A stretch of 64,000 bases of DNA, from contig NZ_NBDP01000064.1 in assembly GCF_004123845.1 (NCBI RefSeq), forward strand, positions 62,001 to 126,000, written 5' to 3'. Positions 33,463-42,553 of this stretch are shown piece after piece. The stretch is from Allobosea sp. Tri-44 (GTDB lineage Bacteria; Pseudomonadota; Alphaproteobacteria; Rhizobiales; Beijerinckiaceae). Position numbers and translations under genes: made by a program. The notes under the pieces were generated by a model, which did no database searches, was not told where the DNA came from, and was given only the letters and a program-made list of their open reading frames with translations. Every line of letters starts with the position of its first letter. The stretch's first letter is position 1.

Positions 33463-35903
33463 TCCGCCGCGTCCGAGATGCGCATGCCTTCAGGCGGAAA
33501 GACCGCGGTGACACGGGTGCCCTGGCCGAGGGCGGAGTCGAGCTCGACGCGGCCGCCATGCAATTCGACGATCGAGCGCACCATCGACAGGCCGAGCCCG
33601 ACGCCGCGATGGCGCGAGCCAAGCGAATGGCTCTCGAAACGGTCGAACACCTTCTCCTTGACCTCGTCCGGGATGCCGCGGCCCTCGTCGGCGACGGTGA
33701 TTCGGATCTCGCCGCCGATCCGGCCGGCGCTGACGCGGATTGTCTGGCCGGGCTGGGAGAAGCCGATCGCGTTCGAAAGCAGGTTGAACAGGATCTGGCG
33801 CAGGCGCTTGGGATCGGCACGGAGCGGACCGGTCTGCGGGGCGATGTCGACCTGGAGCCTGAGCTTGCTGTCGGTGAGGCGGTCCTGCAGGCCAGTCGCA
33901 GCCTGGGCGATGCTCTCGGCGACGTCGACCTCCTCGAGATCGAGCGCAAGCGCACCATTGTCGATCGAGGCGAGGTCGAGAATGTCGTTGATGATGGCGA
34001 GCAGCGCGCCAGAGGAGCGGACGATATGGCCGGAATAGTCACGCTGCTTGTCGTTCAGCGGGCCGACCGTCTCCTCGCCGAGCAATTGCGCGAAGCCGAT
34101 AATGTTGGTCAGCGGCGAGCGCAATTCGTAGGAGACGTGATGGACAAACTCTTCGCGCAGCCGCGAGGCGCGCTCCAAGGCGTCGTTGCGCTCGGTCAGC
34201 GCCCGTTCGACATTCACGCCGGCCGTGACGTCGGCGAAGGTGATCAGCGTTGCGCCATCAGGCAGCGGCGCGGCGGTACAGTCGAGCACCATGCCATCGC
34301 GACGCTCCATATGGCAGCGATAATCCTCGCGCGCATCGCGCACGCCGGCGACCGCGCTGCGGATCTCGGTCCAGACGGCATCGTCCGGGAAGAGCGGGCG
34401 GCATAAGGTCACGACCTCGTCGATATGCGGCGCAGACGCGGCGCGCTCGGGCGGGAGCTTCCAGAGCTGGGCGAAGGCCGGGTTGGAGAGCTTGAGGCGG
34501 CCATCCGAGCCGAACACGGCAACGCCTTCACGCAATGAATCGAGCGTCTCGCGCTGGGTGCGCGAGAGCGCATTGAAGCGCGATTCCAGCGTGAAGCGCT
34601 CGGTCTCGTCATCGAAGAGATAGGTGACGCCGCCCTGGGGATTCGGGCTGGCAACGACATGGACGGTGCGCCCGTCGGGCAGGTACCACCAATCCTCGCT
34701 GGCGCGTGTCGCGGTGTAGGCGGCGTGCACTGAGGCCTTCCAGGTGCGGTAGTCGCCAAGCTCGGGCAGGCGGCGCTCGGTGCGCAGGCGATCGAGGATC
34801 TCGCCGTCGCCCGGCGCACTGTCGAGGAAGCCGGGGTCGAGCGACCAGAGCGCCTCGTAGCCGCTATTGCGATAGACCAGGCGCTGCGAGGCATCGAAGA
34901 CGGCGACACCGGTCTTCAGCCGGTCGAGGGTGCGCACATGCGCATCCATCTGACGCTGCAGATCAGCGCGGACCGCCTCCAGCTCGCTCATATCGGTAGC
35001 GATGCCGGCATAGCCCGAGGGCGTCGGTGTTTCCAGGATATCGACGATCCGGCGCTGGCCAGCCATGACGACGGGTGCGCGCAGCTGGAAGACGCGGCCA
35101 TCCTTGCGGGCCTTCGTGGCCGCCTCGCGCTCGCTGCGATCGAAGAGTTCAAGCCCGGCCTTGACCACCTGCTGACCATCTGCAGCCTCGACGGCCCGGG
35201 CATAAGCCCCGTTGACCCAGGTCAGGCGACCATCGGTGGCGCGCGTCCAGACCGGCTGCGGCACGCCCGCGAGCAAGCTCGTCAGCGCGGCATGGTCACT
35301 GGCGAGCTTGCCGAGTTCATCCTCCAGCGCCAGCGCCCGGGCGCGCTCACCATCGACTTCGCGCAGCCGGATCACGGCGCGGCCAACCACGGGCCGGCCC
35401 TCGGCGTCGACATAGCGTCCGGTCTTGGCCTTAAAGGTGAAGGCGAAGGCTTCGCCATGTTCCTTGAGAGCTTCCGTCGCGAGTTCGAGTCGCTTTGCGT
35501 CGGCCGGCGGAGCCCAGGTGCCATAGGCCAGCGCCGGCGCAGAACCGCCAATGCCGAGAAAGCCGCTATCGCCCTCGACCACCGGGCTCGCCTTCGGTCC
35601 GTTCCAGCTCAGCACGACCTGCCGATCCGCCGCGAGCAGAGCGCTGAGGCGCTCCTGATGGCCACGCGTCGCCTCCAGGCCTGCAGCGAGCTCGCCTTCC
35701 CGCCGGGTCCAGCGCGAGCGTTCACGGACATAAAGAACCGAGGTGGTCGTGGCGAAGACGACGAGCCCGACGAAGATCAGCGAGAGGCCGCCGGCGTTGA
35801 ACCACTCGGCCCGCACGGGCAGGATGGCCTCGACCTGAGCGAAGGCGGGGACCGGCGCCACGCCGGCAAGACCAGGCAGGAGAAAGCGGACCGCTCCGTT
35901 CAT
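33459..35903 (-). CDS. divL: DivL-type PAS sensor pseudo-histidine kinase (Tyr at phosphosite)
   Basis: 814 residues from the ATG at 35901-35903. One membrane helix (about 30-55) is followed by several PAS domains (for example DRLKTGVAVFDASQRLVYRNSGYEALW and DSLREGVAVFGSDGRLKLSNPAFAQLW), a HisKA domain and an intact HATPase domain (NLLSNAIGFS, DEGRGIP, GVGLGLSM). The H-box reads VHHVSYELRSPLTNI: the phosphoacceptor His is replaced by Tyr592 (codon 34128-34130), as in Caulobacter DivL. DivL controls CckA-CtrA signalling in the cell cycle. The start is ambiguous (ATG 35933 is an alternative). Located between ahcY and tsaE. Confidence 0.9.
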   Translation of the reverse strand: MNGAVRFLLPGLAGVAPVPAFAQVEAILPVRAEWFNAGGLSLIFVGLVVFATTTSVLYVRERSRWTRREGELAAGLEATRGHQERLSALLAADRQVVLSWNGPKASPVVEGDSGFLGIGGSAPALAYGTWAPPADAKRLELATEALKEHGEAFAFTFKAKTGRYVDAEGRPVVGRAVIRLREVDGERARALALEDELGKLASDHAALTSLLAGVPQPVWTRATDGRLTWVNGAYARAVEAADGQQVVKAGLELFDRSEREAATKARKDGRVFQLRAPVVMAGQRRIVDILETPTPSGYAGIATDMSELEAVRADLQRQMDAHVRTLDRLKTGVAVFDASQRLVYRNSGYEALWSLDPGFLDSAPGDGEILDRLRTERRLPELGDYRTWKASVHAAYTATRASEDWWYLPDGRTVHVVASPNPQGGVTYLFDDETERFTLESRFNALSRTQRETLDSLREGVAVFGSDGRLKLSNPAFAQLWKLPPERAASAPHIDEVVTLCRPLFPDDAVWTEIRSAVAGVRDAREDYRCHMERRDGMVLDCTAAPLPDGATLITFADVTAGVNVERALTERNDALERASRLREEFVHHVSYELRSPLTNIIGFAQLLGEETVGPLNDKQRDYSGHIVRSSGALLAIINDILDLASIDNGALALDLEEVDVAESIAQAATGLQDRLTDSKLRLQVDIAPQTGPLRADPKRLRQILFNLLSNAIGFSQPGQTIRVSAGRIGGEIRITVADEGRGIPDEVKEKVFDRFESHSLGSRHRGVGLGLSMVRSIVELHGGRVELDSALGQGTRVTAVFPPEGMRISDAAE

Positions 35904-36378
35904 CTCCTGTCCGACCTGCCTTACCCGTCTCATTCCTGCGTCCGTCCTGTCCCAGGCCAGCCTGTGGCCGCAATTGGCGAGGTGCCGTCGGCATGGCCGC
36001 CCGCCATGGCTCCCCTTGAAGGATCCACGCCCGCAACCTGCGCAAAGCCACCGCTGCACGAAACCGGACGCCGCGTGCGAAGCCTGCCGACAGCCCGAAT
36101 CAGTGCCACTGTAATCACCGCAGGACTCCGTCAGGAAGTGCTTAATCGATAGTAAAGGCCGAATGGCGACAGCCGCGGCCGACGCATTCTGGCGGCAAAC
36201 AACAAGTAGAGGCCACCCAACATTCGACGTCTATTAGTAGTGCCAGACGTGCCCTATTGTGCCTCGAATACGACAAAGCCCGGCACGAGGCCGGGCTTTC
36301 TCATCATTGCAGCCGCCGCCCGAAGGCAGGCTCCATGCGGTACGGCGTCACTCGGCCGGCCGCTGCCGACCAGAATGA
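35904..36378. other. Gap between divL and ahcY
   Basis: 475 bases without a convincing gene. The part nearest divL (35904-36060) stays open in the divL frame but has no family likeness. The middle holds a CTATTAGTAGTG stretch near 36230, and the part near ahcY contains its terminator hairpin at 36275-36299. The divL promoter must lie here. Confidence 0.6.
36275..36299 (-). terminator. Terminator downstream of ahcY
   Basis: Inverted repeat AAAGCCCGGC / GCCGGGCTTT with a five-base loop about 80 bases after the ahcY stop. The stem ends in A/T pairs, which gives a short U run on the minus strand. It separates the ahcY message from divL. Confidence 0.75.
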
Positions 36379-37779
<1,401 letters not shown>

Positions 37780-37781
37780 GG

Positions 37782-37900
37782 GGGCGCTCCAATCGATCGT
37801 GCTTTGAATGACGGCGGCTCTCTAGCAGGGTGCCCGCCAGAAGGCAATCAAAGATATAAAGATGTCTTTATATCCGCTCCGAGATCGGATTGGAGCGCCC
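37782..37900. repeat. 13-base inverted repeat flanking the ahcY operator
   Basis: GGGCGCTCCAATC at 37782-37794 and its exact complement GATTGGAGCGCCC at 37888-37900, with GATC next to both arms after a one-base gap. The arms enclose the palindrome at 37853-37874. Read on the minus strand the proximal arm carries the GGAG that could serve as the ahcY ribosome site, so pairing of the arms could hide it if both are transcribed. Confidence 0.75.
37853..37874. promoter_or_regulatory. Perfect palindrome upstream of ahcY (SahR/SamR-like operator)
   Basis: GATATAAAGA, then TG, then TCTTTATATC: ten-base perfect arms with a two-base centre, 74-95 bases before the ahcY start. The ATATAAAG type of half-site resembles operators of the ArsR-family SAH/SAM-responsive regulators (SahR/SamR) that control methionine-cycle genes in proteobacteria. 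The symmetry is seen directly; the regulator is an inference. Confidence 0.7.
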
Positions 37901-37946
37901 ATGACGCAGCCATGCTGCGCTGCGGCTTGATTCTGCGATTGTGGAC

Positions 37947-38144
37947 TCAGGCTGCCGCCAGCTTCGTCAAATCCGCGCCATTTGCGAGATGCTCGGTGGC
38001 GTCCAGGATTTCCACCGCGACAATTTTGCCGTCAGCGTCAAAGTCGAAGACGATGCCGGGGCGCACTTCCTCGCTCTCGCTCACCGGGGTATCGGCAAAG
38101 CGGAGATAAAGGGCGTCAGCCTCAGCATCGTAGTGGGTCTTCAT
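37947..38144 (-). CDS. DUF2283 protein, putative antitoxin
   Basis: 65 residues from the ATG at 38142-38144: MKTHYDAEADALYLRFAD..., followed by EVRPGIVFDFDADGKIVAVEILDA. This is the classic DUF2283 pattern (Y-D-x-E-x-D-x-L-Y-I-x-F, then G-x-x-x-D-x-D-x-G-x-x-V-G-x-E-I-L). The start overlaps the stop of the DUF4258 gene by ATGA, so the two are translationally coupled. DUF2283 proteins paired with small RNase-like proteins are considered candidate antitoxins; activity is not shown. Confidence 0.85.
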   Translation of the reverse strand: MKTHYDAEADALYLRFADTPVSESEEVRPGIVFDFDADGKIVAVEILDATEHLANGADLTKLAAA

Positions 38145-38401
38145 CGTCTGCGGCTCCGGTCGAGGAAGAGCGTGATCACGCGACATGTCTGACCTGACTG
38201 GACATATACCACACGCAGAACTCTTCCGTCGCGCTCAGGCAAGGCTTTGTATGCCCTTGTCCGATCGAGGTGTTTCGGATCGGTTTCGATTGCATCAGGA
38301 CTGAGAATTGTCCGCTCGACCCACTCGCGCCGGATGTCACGCTCCACCAGCATAGAATTGGCATGGTTTGTATAGCTGAAGCGTCTTTCCGGCTCGATCA
38401 T
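38141..38401 (-). CDS. DUF4258 protein, putative toxin
   Basis: 86 residues: FSYTNHANSMLVERDIRREWVERTIL, then DPKHLDRTRAYKALPERDGRVLRVVYVQSG and VITLFLDRSRRR. This follows the DUF4258 pattern (S-x-H-A-x-x-R-M-x-x-R-x-I, then a strand-rich core), which is distantly related to RelE/BrnT-type mRNA interferases. The second Arg of the HAxxRM motif is replaced here (HANSML). It overlaps the DUF2283 gene and sits between HPr and ahcY, where relatives usually have no gene. Confidence 0.82.
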   Translation of the reverse strand: MIEPERRFSYTNHANSMLVERDIRREWVERTILSPDAIETDPKHLDRTRAYKALPERDGRVLRVVYVQSGQTCRVITLFLDRSRRR

Positions 38402-38542
38402 CGGAAGCCCCGTCGTTCAAAAACATGCCCGCTGATGCGGCTGTCTCGAACGATACGGCGCAATGGTTACACTGAAGAATTCTGAGGCCGGTGCGAGCCG
38501 GTCGATGTGAGTCCTCCGCCAGTCTTGGCGTAGGATCGACAC

Positions 38543-38896
38543 TTACTCGCCCTCGCCGAACCTGTCGGCGACGAGCGCGCCGAGCGCCTGCAGCGCGTCC
38601 TTCGCCTCCGGCCCCTTGGCAACCACAGTGATGGTCGAGCCGATACCGGCCCCTAGCGTCAGGATGCCCATGATCGAGGTGGCGCCGACCGTCTCGCCGC
38701 AGCGGCTGACGGTGATGTCGGCGTCGAACTGGCTGGCGCATTGCACGAATTTGGCCGTGGCGCGGGCGTGCAGGCCCTTCTTGTTGATGATCTGGAACTC
38801 GCCATAGACGGCGCCGGCCGGAACCTCGACCTCGGAGCAATCGCAATCCTCGTCGCGGACGTCTTCTTCGCGCATGTCCTGCACGCCGGACCTCAT
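38543..38896 (-). CDS. ptsH: HPr phosphocarrier protein of the regulatory PTS
   Basis: 117 residues. A 30-residue acidic extension precedes the HPr fold. The phosphohistidine is His43 in NKKGLHARATAKFV and the regulatory serine is Ser74 in GATSIMGILTLG, 31 residues apart as in standard HPr, so both PEP-dependent and HprK-dependent phosphorylation are possible. The start overlaps the EIIA stop by ATGA. With hprK and EIIA but no sugar permease, this is the regulatory PTS of Hyphomicrobiales. An ATG at codon 8 is an alternative start. Confidence 0.95.
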   Translation of the reverse strand: MRSGVQDMREEDVRDEDCDCSEVEVPAGAVYGEFQIINKKGLHARATAKFVQCASQFDADITVSRCGETVGATSIMGILTLGAGIGSTITVVAKGPEAKDALQALGALVADRFGEGE

Positions 38897-39294
38897 TTGC
38901 CCGCCAGTACGCGGCTGGCGACCGTGATGTACTTGCGGCCGGCATCCTGCGCGCTGCTGACAGCTTCGTCGAGGGTCTTCTCCTCACGCACGCTGGCGAG
39001 CTTGATCAGCATCGGCAGGTTGACGCCGGCGACGACGTCGATCCGGCCCGGCTCCATCACGGAGATGGCGAGGTTAGAGGGCGTACCGCCGAACATGTCG
39101 GTCAGGACGATGACGCCCTTGCCGTTCTCGACCTGCTCCACCGCCGCGATGATGTCGCGTCGGCGGCCCTCCATATCGTCATCGGGGGCGATGGCGATGG
39201 TGGCGAGATTGGCCTGAGGGCCGACGACATGTTCGAGCGCGGCGCGGAATTCCGTCGCCAAGTGCCCATGCGTGACAAGCACGAGTCCGATCAT
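38893..39294 (-). CDS. PTS EIIA component, mannose type (ManX/PtsM)
   Basis: 133 residues. The phosphorylated histidine is His9 in IGLVLVTHGHLATEF. GVIVLTDMFGGTPSNLA and VVAGVNLPMLIKLAS are the EIIA-Man signatures. There is no IIB, IIC or IID gene nearby, so it probably accepts phosphate from HPr and acts as a signalling output, for example on the ChvG-ChvI pathway or other regulators. It overlaps ptsH and lies 102 bases after hprK. Confidence 0.94.
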   Translation of the reverse strand: MIGLVLVTHGHLATEFRAALEHVVGPQANLATIAIAPDDDMEGRRRDIIAAVEQVENGKGVIVLTDMFGGTPSNLAISVMEPGRIDVVAGVNLPMLIKLASVREEKTLDEAVSSAQDAGRKYITVASRVLAGK

Positions 39295-39396
39295 TCAGTA
39301 CCACCGGAGAGCGCCAACGGCGCCCGGACAAGGTCGCGGTTTATGCGGCAGGTGCGAAAGATAGGCAAGGCTTGTCTCGAACTCCTCGAAACCAAT

Positions 39397-39849
39397 TCAC
39401 TCCGCTCCGGCAAAGAGCGCAAGCGCCGCGAGCACTAGACGTTCGTCGCCCGCCCTCGGAAGCAGGAAGAGCCGCGGCAGGGCGACGCCAGCGATGGTCT
39501 CGACCAGCGCCTCCGGCTCCGGCATGCGCTCCGGCTCGGTGCCGCAATCGATCACAAGCCGGACCACCGCAGCGGCGAGATGCGGTTCCGGGGTCAGGCC
39601 AAGGCCGCGCCGCTCGACCAGCCCTTCGAGCGGCGATACCGGCCCGGCGATGACGCGGCCGGCGCGGACGGTGATTTCGGTGCGGTCATCGGCGACCAGC
39701 CTGGCGAAGCGGCCCTGGAGCTGGGCTTGGCCGATCAGCGCCAAGGCCAGGCTCGACTTGCCGGTGCCAGAGGCGCCGCGGATCAGGATACCGGCCTCGC
39801 CGACGACGACGGCGCCAGCATGCAGGCGAAGTGGGGGAGCGGCGCTCAT
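39397..39849 (-). CDS. hprK: HPr kinase/phosphorylase, short alphaproteobacterial form
   Basis: 150 residues, only the catalytic half of the Firmicutes enzyme. Walker A GASGTGKSSLALAL (residues 25-33) and a VADDRTEI segment with the catalytic Asp pair and PLEGLVERRGLG (HprK signature-like region) are visible. The N-terminal domain is absent, as is normal in alphaproteobacteria. It phosphorylates the serine of HPr. The start overlaps the chvG stop as ATGA, linking it directly to the two-component system. Confidence 0.94.
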   Translation of the reverse strand: MSAAPPLRLHAGAVVVGEAGILIRGASGTGKSSLALALIGQAQLQGRFARLVADDRTEITVRAGRVIAGPVSPLEGLVERRGLGLTPEPHLAAAVVRLVIDCGTEPERMPEPEALVETIAGVALPRLFLLPRAGDERLVLAALALFAGAE

Positions 39850-41639
39850 ACCGGCTGCGCCGCCACCGGCAGATGCACGACGAAGCGCGCGCCCAACCGC
39901 TTGTCCTCGCCCTCCGACTGCTCGGAGGCGTAGCGGTTCTCGGCCCGGATCATGCCGCGATGGGCTTCGACGATCTGACGCGAGATCGAGAGGCCGAGGC
40001 CGGAATTCTGGCCAAAGCCGCTTTCCGGCCGGTCGGTATAGAAGCGCTCGAAAATCCGTTCCAGCGCATGTGGTGGAATGCCTGGACCGTCGTCCTCGAC
40101 CGCGATCAGCACATCGCCGGCGACGCGCGATAGCTTGACCCTGACCGGCTTGTCCGCCGGCGAAAAGGAACGGGCGTTCTCGATCAGGTTGACGAAGACC
40201 TGGCCGAGGCGGGAATCGTGGCCAAGCACCCGGAAAAGATCGCTGCCGGGCCGTTGGCCGCGCCGATCGACCGAGAGTTCGACGGCTGGCTGGCCTTCCC
40301 GGCGAATCTCGTTCTGGACCGAGACCACCGCTTCGACGAGCTGGGCCACGTCCAGCGGAGCAGCATCGTCGCGTGCGAGCTCGGCATCGAGGCGCGACGC
40401 CTCCGAGATGTCGGTGATCAACCGATCGAGGCGTTTCACGTCGTGGCGGATCACCGCGAGCAGGCGGCTGCGCGAGTCGTCGTTCTTCGCCAACGGCAAG
40501 GTTTCGACGGCACTGCGCAGCGAGGTCAGCGGGTTCTTGAGCTCATGGGCGACGTCGGCAGCGAAGCGCTCGATCGCCTCCATCCGATTGTACAGGGCCT
40601 GGGTCATCTCGCGGAACGAGCCGGAGAGATGGCCGATCTCGTCATGGCGGCTCGAGAAGTCCGGGACCTCCTCGCGCGACTTGACGCCACGGCGGACGCG
40701 CTGGGCGGCATCGGCCAGCTTGCGGATCGGCTCGGCAATGGTGCCGGCGAGCAGCACCGAGAGCACGATCATCACCCCTGCCGCGACCACGAAGACCTGG
40801 AAGATGGCATAGCGCTCGGAGGCGATGACGGTGTCGATGTCGCCGCCTTGCGTCGACAGCAGCAGCGCACCACGCACGGCTCGGAAGCGCTGCACCGGCA
40901 CGGCGACCGAAACGATCGTCTCGCCACGGGTGTTGACCCGCACCACGCTGGCTGGCGAGCCGGCAAGGGCGCGGGCGACCTCCGTGTAGGATCGGCCGTT
41001 GGCGTTGGCGAAATCGTCATAGGCCGGCACATCGGCGCGGCCGAGCCGGTTGCGGAACAGGTTCCAGGTGCGCTCGAGCAGCGGCGGCTCGTCGCTCTCG
41101 CCGATGCGCGGCAGATCGAGCCGCAAGATATCGCCGCGCGAATAGAGGTTGCGCGAATCGAGCGTCAGCATCCCGTCCTTGTCGTAGATGCGGGCGCGGG
41201 TCTTGGTCGGCGTCACCAGCCGACGCAGCAGCGGCGCGACCTTCTCAGGGTTGATCGAGAAATCGAGCGGGTCCTCGGCGATCGCACCGCTCTCTCCCGC
41301 CTGCATCTGCAGGAGCTTGTCCGGGTCGATCGCGATCGTGTCGGTCTCGACCGTGGCGGAGGCGGCAATGGCCCCGGCGATGATCTCACCCTGCGTCAGC
41401 AGGCTCTGCACGCGAGCCTCGATCAGGCCCTCGCGGAACTGGTTGAGATAGAGGAACCCGACGAGGAGGGCGACGAGGCCGGCGAGATTCAGGACGACGA
41501 TGCGCCGGGTCAGGCTCGAGGCAGCCCGCCCGGAGATGGCGCGCCACACGCGGCGACCGACCAGCGCGGCGCGGCGGCGCAGCGTCAGCCCCGTCCGCGG
41601 CCCGCCGGCGCGAGCCCCTTCCTGTTCGATCGTAGCCAT
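39846..41639 (-). CDS. chvG: ChvG (ExoS-like) sensor histidine kinase
   Basis: 597 residues. Membrane helices at about 46-66 and 278-300 flank a long periplasmic domain with IYDKDGMLTLDSRNLYSRGD, typical of ChvG/ExoS. HAMP follows, then the H-box RFAADVAHELKNPLTSLR (His365), the N-box NLIENARSFS, and DDGPGIP / GLGLSISR ATP motifs. It senses acid and envelope stress and phosphorylates ChvI. It lies 64 bases after chvI and overlaps hprK. Confidence 0.95.
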   Translation of the reverse strand: MATIEQEGARAGGPRTGLTLRRRAALVGRRVWRAISGRAASSLTRRIVVLNLAGLVALLVGFLYLNQFREGLIEARVQSLLTQGEIIAGAIAASATVETDTIAIDPDKLLQMQAGESGAIAEDPLDFSINPEKVAPLLRRLVTPTKTRARIYDKDGMLTLDSRNLYSRGDILRLDLPRIGESDEPPLLERTWNLFRNRLGRADVPAYDDFANANGRSYTEVARALAGSPASVVRVNTRGETIVSVAVPVQRFRAVRGALLLSTQGGDIDTVIASERYAIFQVFVVAAGVMIVLSVLLAGTIAEPIRKLADAAQRVRRGVKSREEVPDFSSRHDEIGHLSGSFREMTQALYNRMEAIERFAADVAHELKNPLTSLRSAVETLPLAKNDDSRSRLLAVIRHDVKRLDRLITDISEASRLDAELARDDAAPLDVAQLVEAVVSVQNEIRREGQPAVELSVDRRGQRPGSDLFRVLGHDSRLGQVFVNLIENARSFSPADKPVRVKLSRVAGDVLIAVEDDGPGIPPHALERIFERFYTDRPESGFGQNSGLGLSISRQIVEAHRGMIRAENRYASEQSEGEDKRLGARFVVHLPVAAQPV

Positions 41640-41703
41640 GAGCGGCTCATACCCTGTCCCGGCGCCCGCGAAAACGCGGTCTTGGGCCGCGCCGGGACGC
41701 TTC

Positions 41704-42405
41704 TCAGCCTTCCTTGAAGCGATAACCGACGCCGTACAGCGTCTCGATCATGTCGAACTCGACATCGACCTGGTTGAACTTCTTGCGCAGGCGCTTGATG
41801 TGGCTGTCGATGGTGCGATCGTCGACATAGACCTCGTCATCATAAGCCGCGTCCATCAGCGCATTGCGGCTCTTGACCACGCCCGGCCGCTGCGCCAGCG
41901 ACTGCAGGATCAGGAACTCGGTGACGGTGAGCGTCACCGGCTCGCCCTTCCAGGTGCAGGTGTGCCGCTCGGGGTCCATACGCAGCAGGCCGCGCTCCAG
42001 CGCCTTGGCGTCCTCGGTGCGGGCAGGCGCGCTCGCGTCCTTGCCACCGGCGCGGCGCAGGATCGCCTTGACGCGCTCGACCAGCAGGCGCTGCGAGAAC
42101 GGCTTCCGGATGAAATCGTCGGCACCCATCTTCAGGCCGAAGAGCTCGTCGATCTCCTCGTCCTTGGAGGTCAGGAAGATCACCGGCAGGTCGGATTTCT
42201 GGCGCAGCCGGCGCAGCAGCTCCATCCCGTCCATGCGCGGCATCTTGATGTCGAAGATGGCAAGGTCGGGTGGATTCTGCTTTAGCCCGTCGAGGGCCGA
42301 GGCACCATCCGTATAGGTCTGGATGCGATAGCCCTCGGCTTCCAATGCTATCGAAACCGAGGTCAGGATGTTGCGGTCGTCGTCGACCAGCGCAATGGTT
42401 GGCAT
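41704..42405 (-). CDS. chvI: ChvI response regulator (OmpR family)
   Basis: 233 residues from the ATG at 42403-42405; the 30 in-frame codons further upstream are discarded because MPTIALVDDDRNILTS is the natural start. Receiver domain with Asp52 in LAIFDIKMPRMDG and Lys in IRKPFS; C-terminal winged helix with VTEFLILQSLAQRPGVVKSRNALMD and DDRTIDSHIKRLRKKF. It regulates acid-induced, envelope and exopolysaccharide genes, and pckA in Agrobacterium; pckA is 1.1 kb away here. Confidence 0.96.
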   Translation of the reverse strand: MPTIALVDDDRNILTSVSIALEAEGYRIQTYTDGASALDGLKQNPPDLAIFDIKMPRMDGMELLRRLRQKSDLPVIFLTSKDEEIDELFGLKMGADDFIRKPFSQRLLVERVKAILRRAGGKDASAPARTEDAKALERGLLRMDPERHTCTWKGEPVTLTVTEFLILQSLAQRPGVVKSRNALMDAAYDDEVYVDDRTIDSHIKRLRKKFNQVDVEFDMIETLYGVGYRFKEG

Positions 42406-42553
42406 AAGCTTTTCCAGCTCTTTGTGTTCTGGCGTTGCAATCAAAGGGGTCACTCTCTCGCGAGAGCGGCCAAAGCATGGCTGCAATCTAGCCAAGCCAA
42501 GGCGGTTTCGCTACGTCTTGCCTTCGAAAACACTTAAGACAGCGAAAAGTGCC

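Noticed and set aside
37780..37900. SAM or SAH riboswitch in the ahcY leader
   Set aside because: The inverted repeat is simple and does not show the pseudoknot layout of SAH or SAM-II classes; a protein operator explains the palindrome better.
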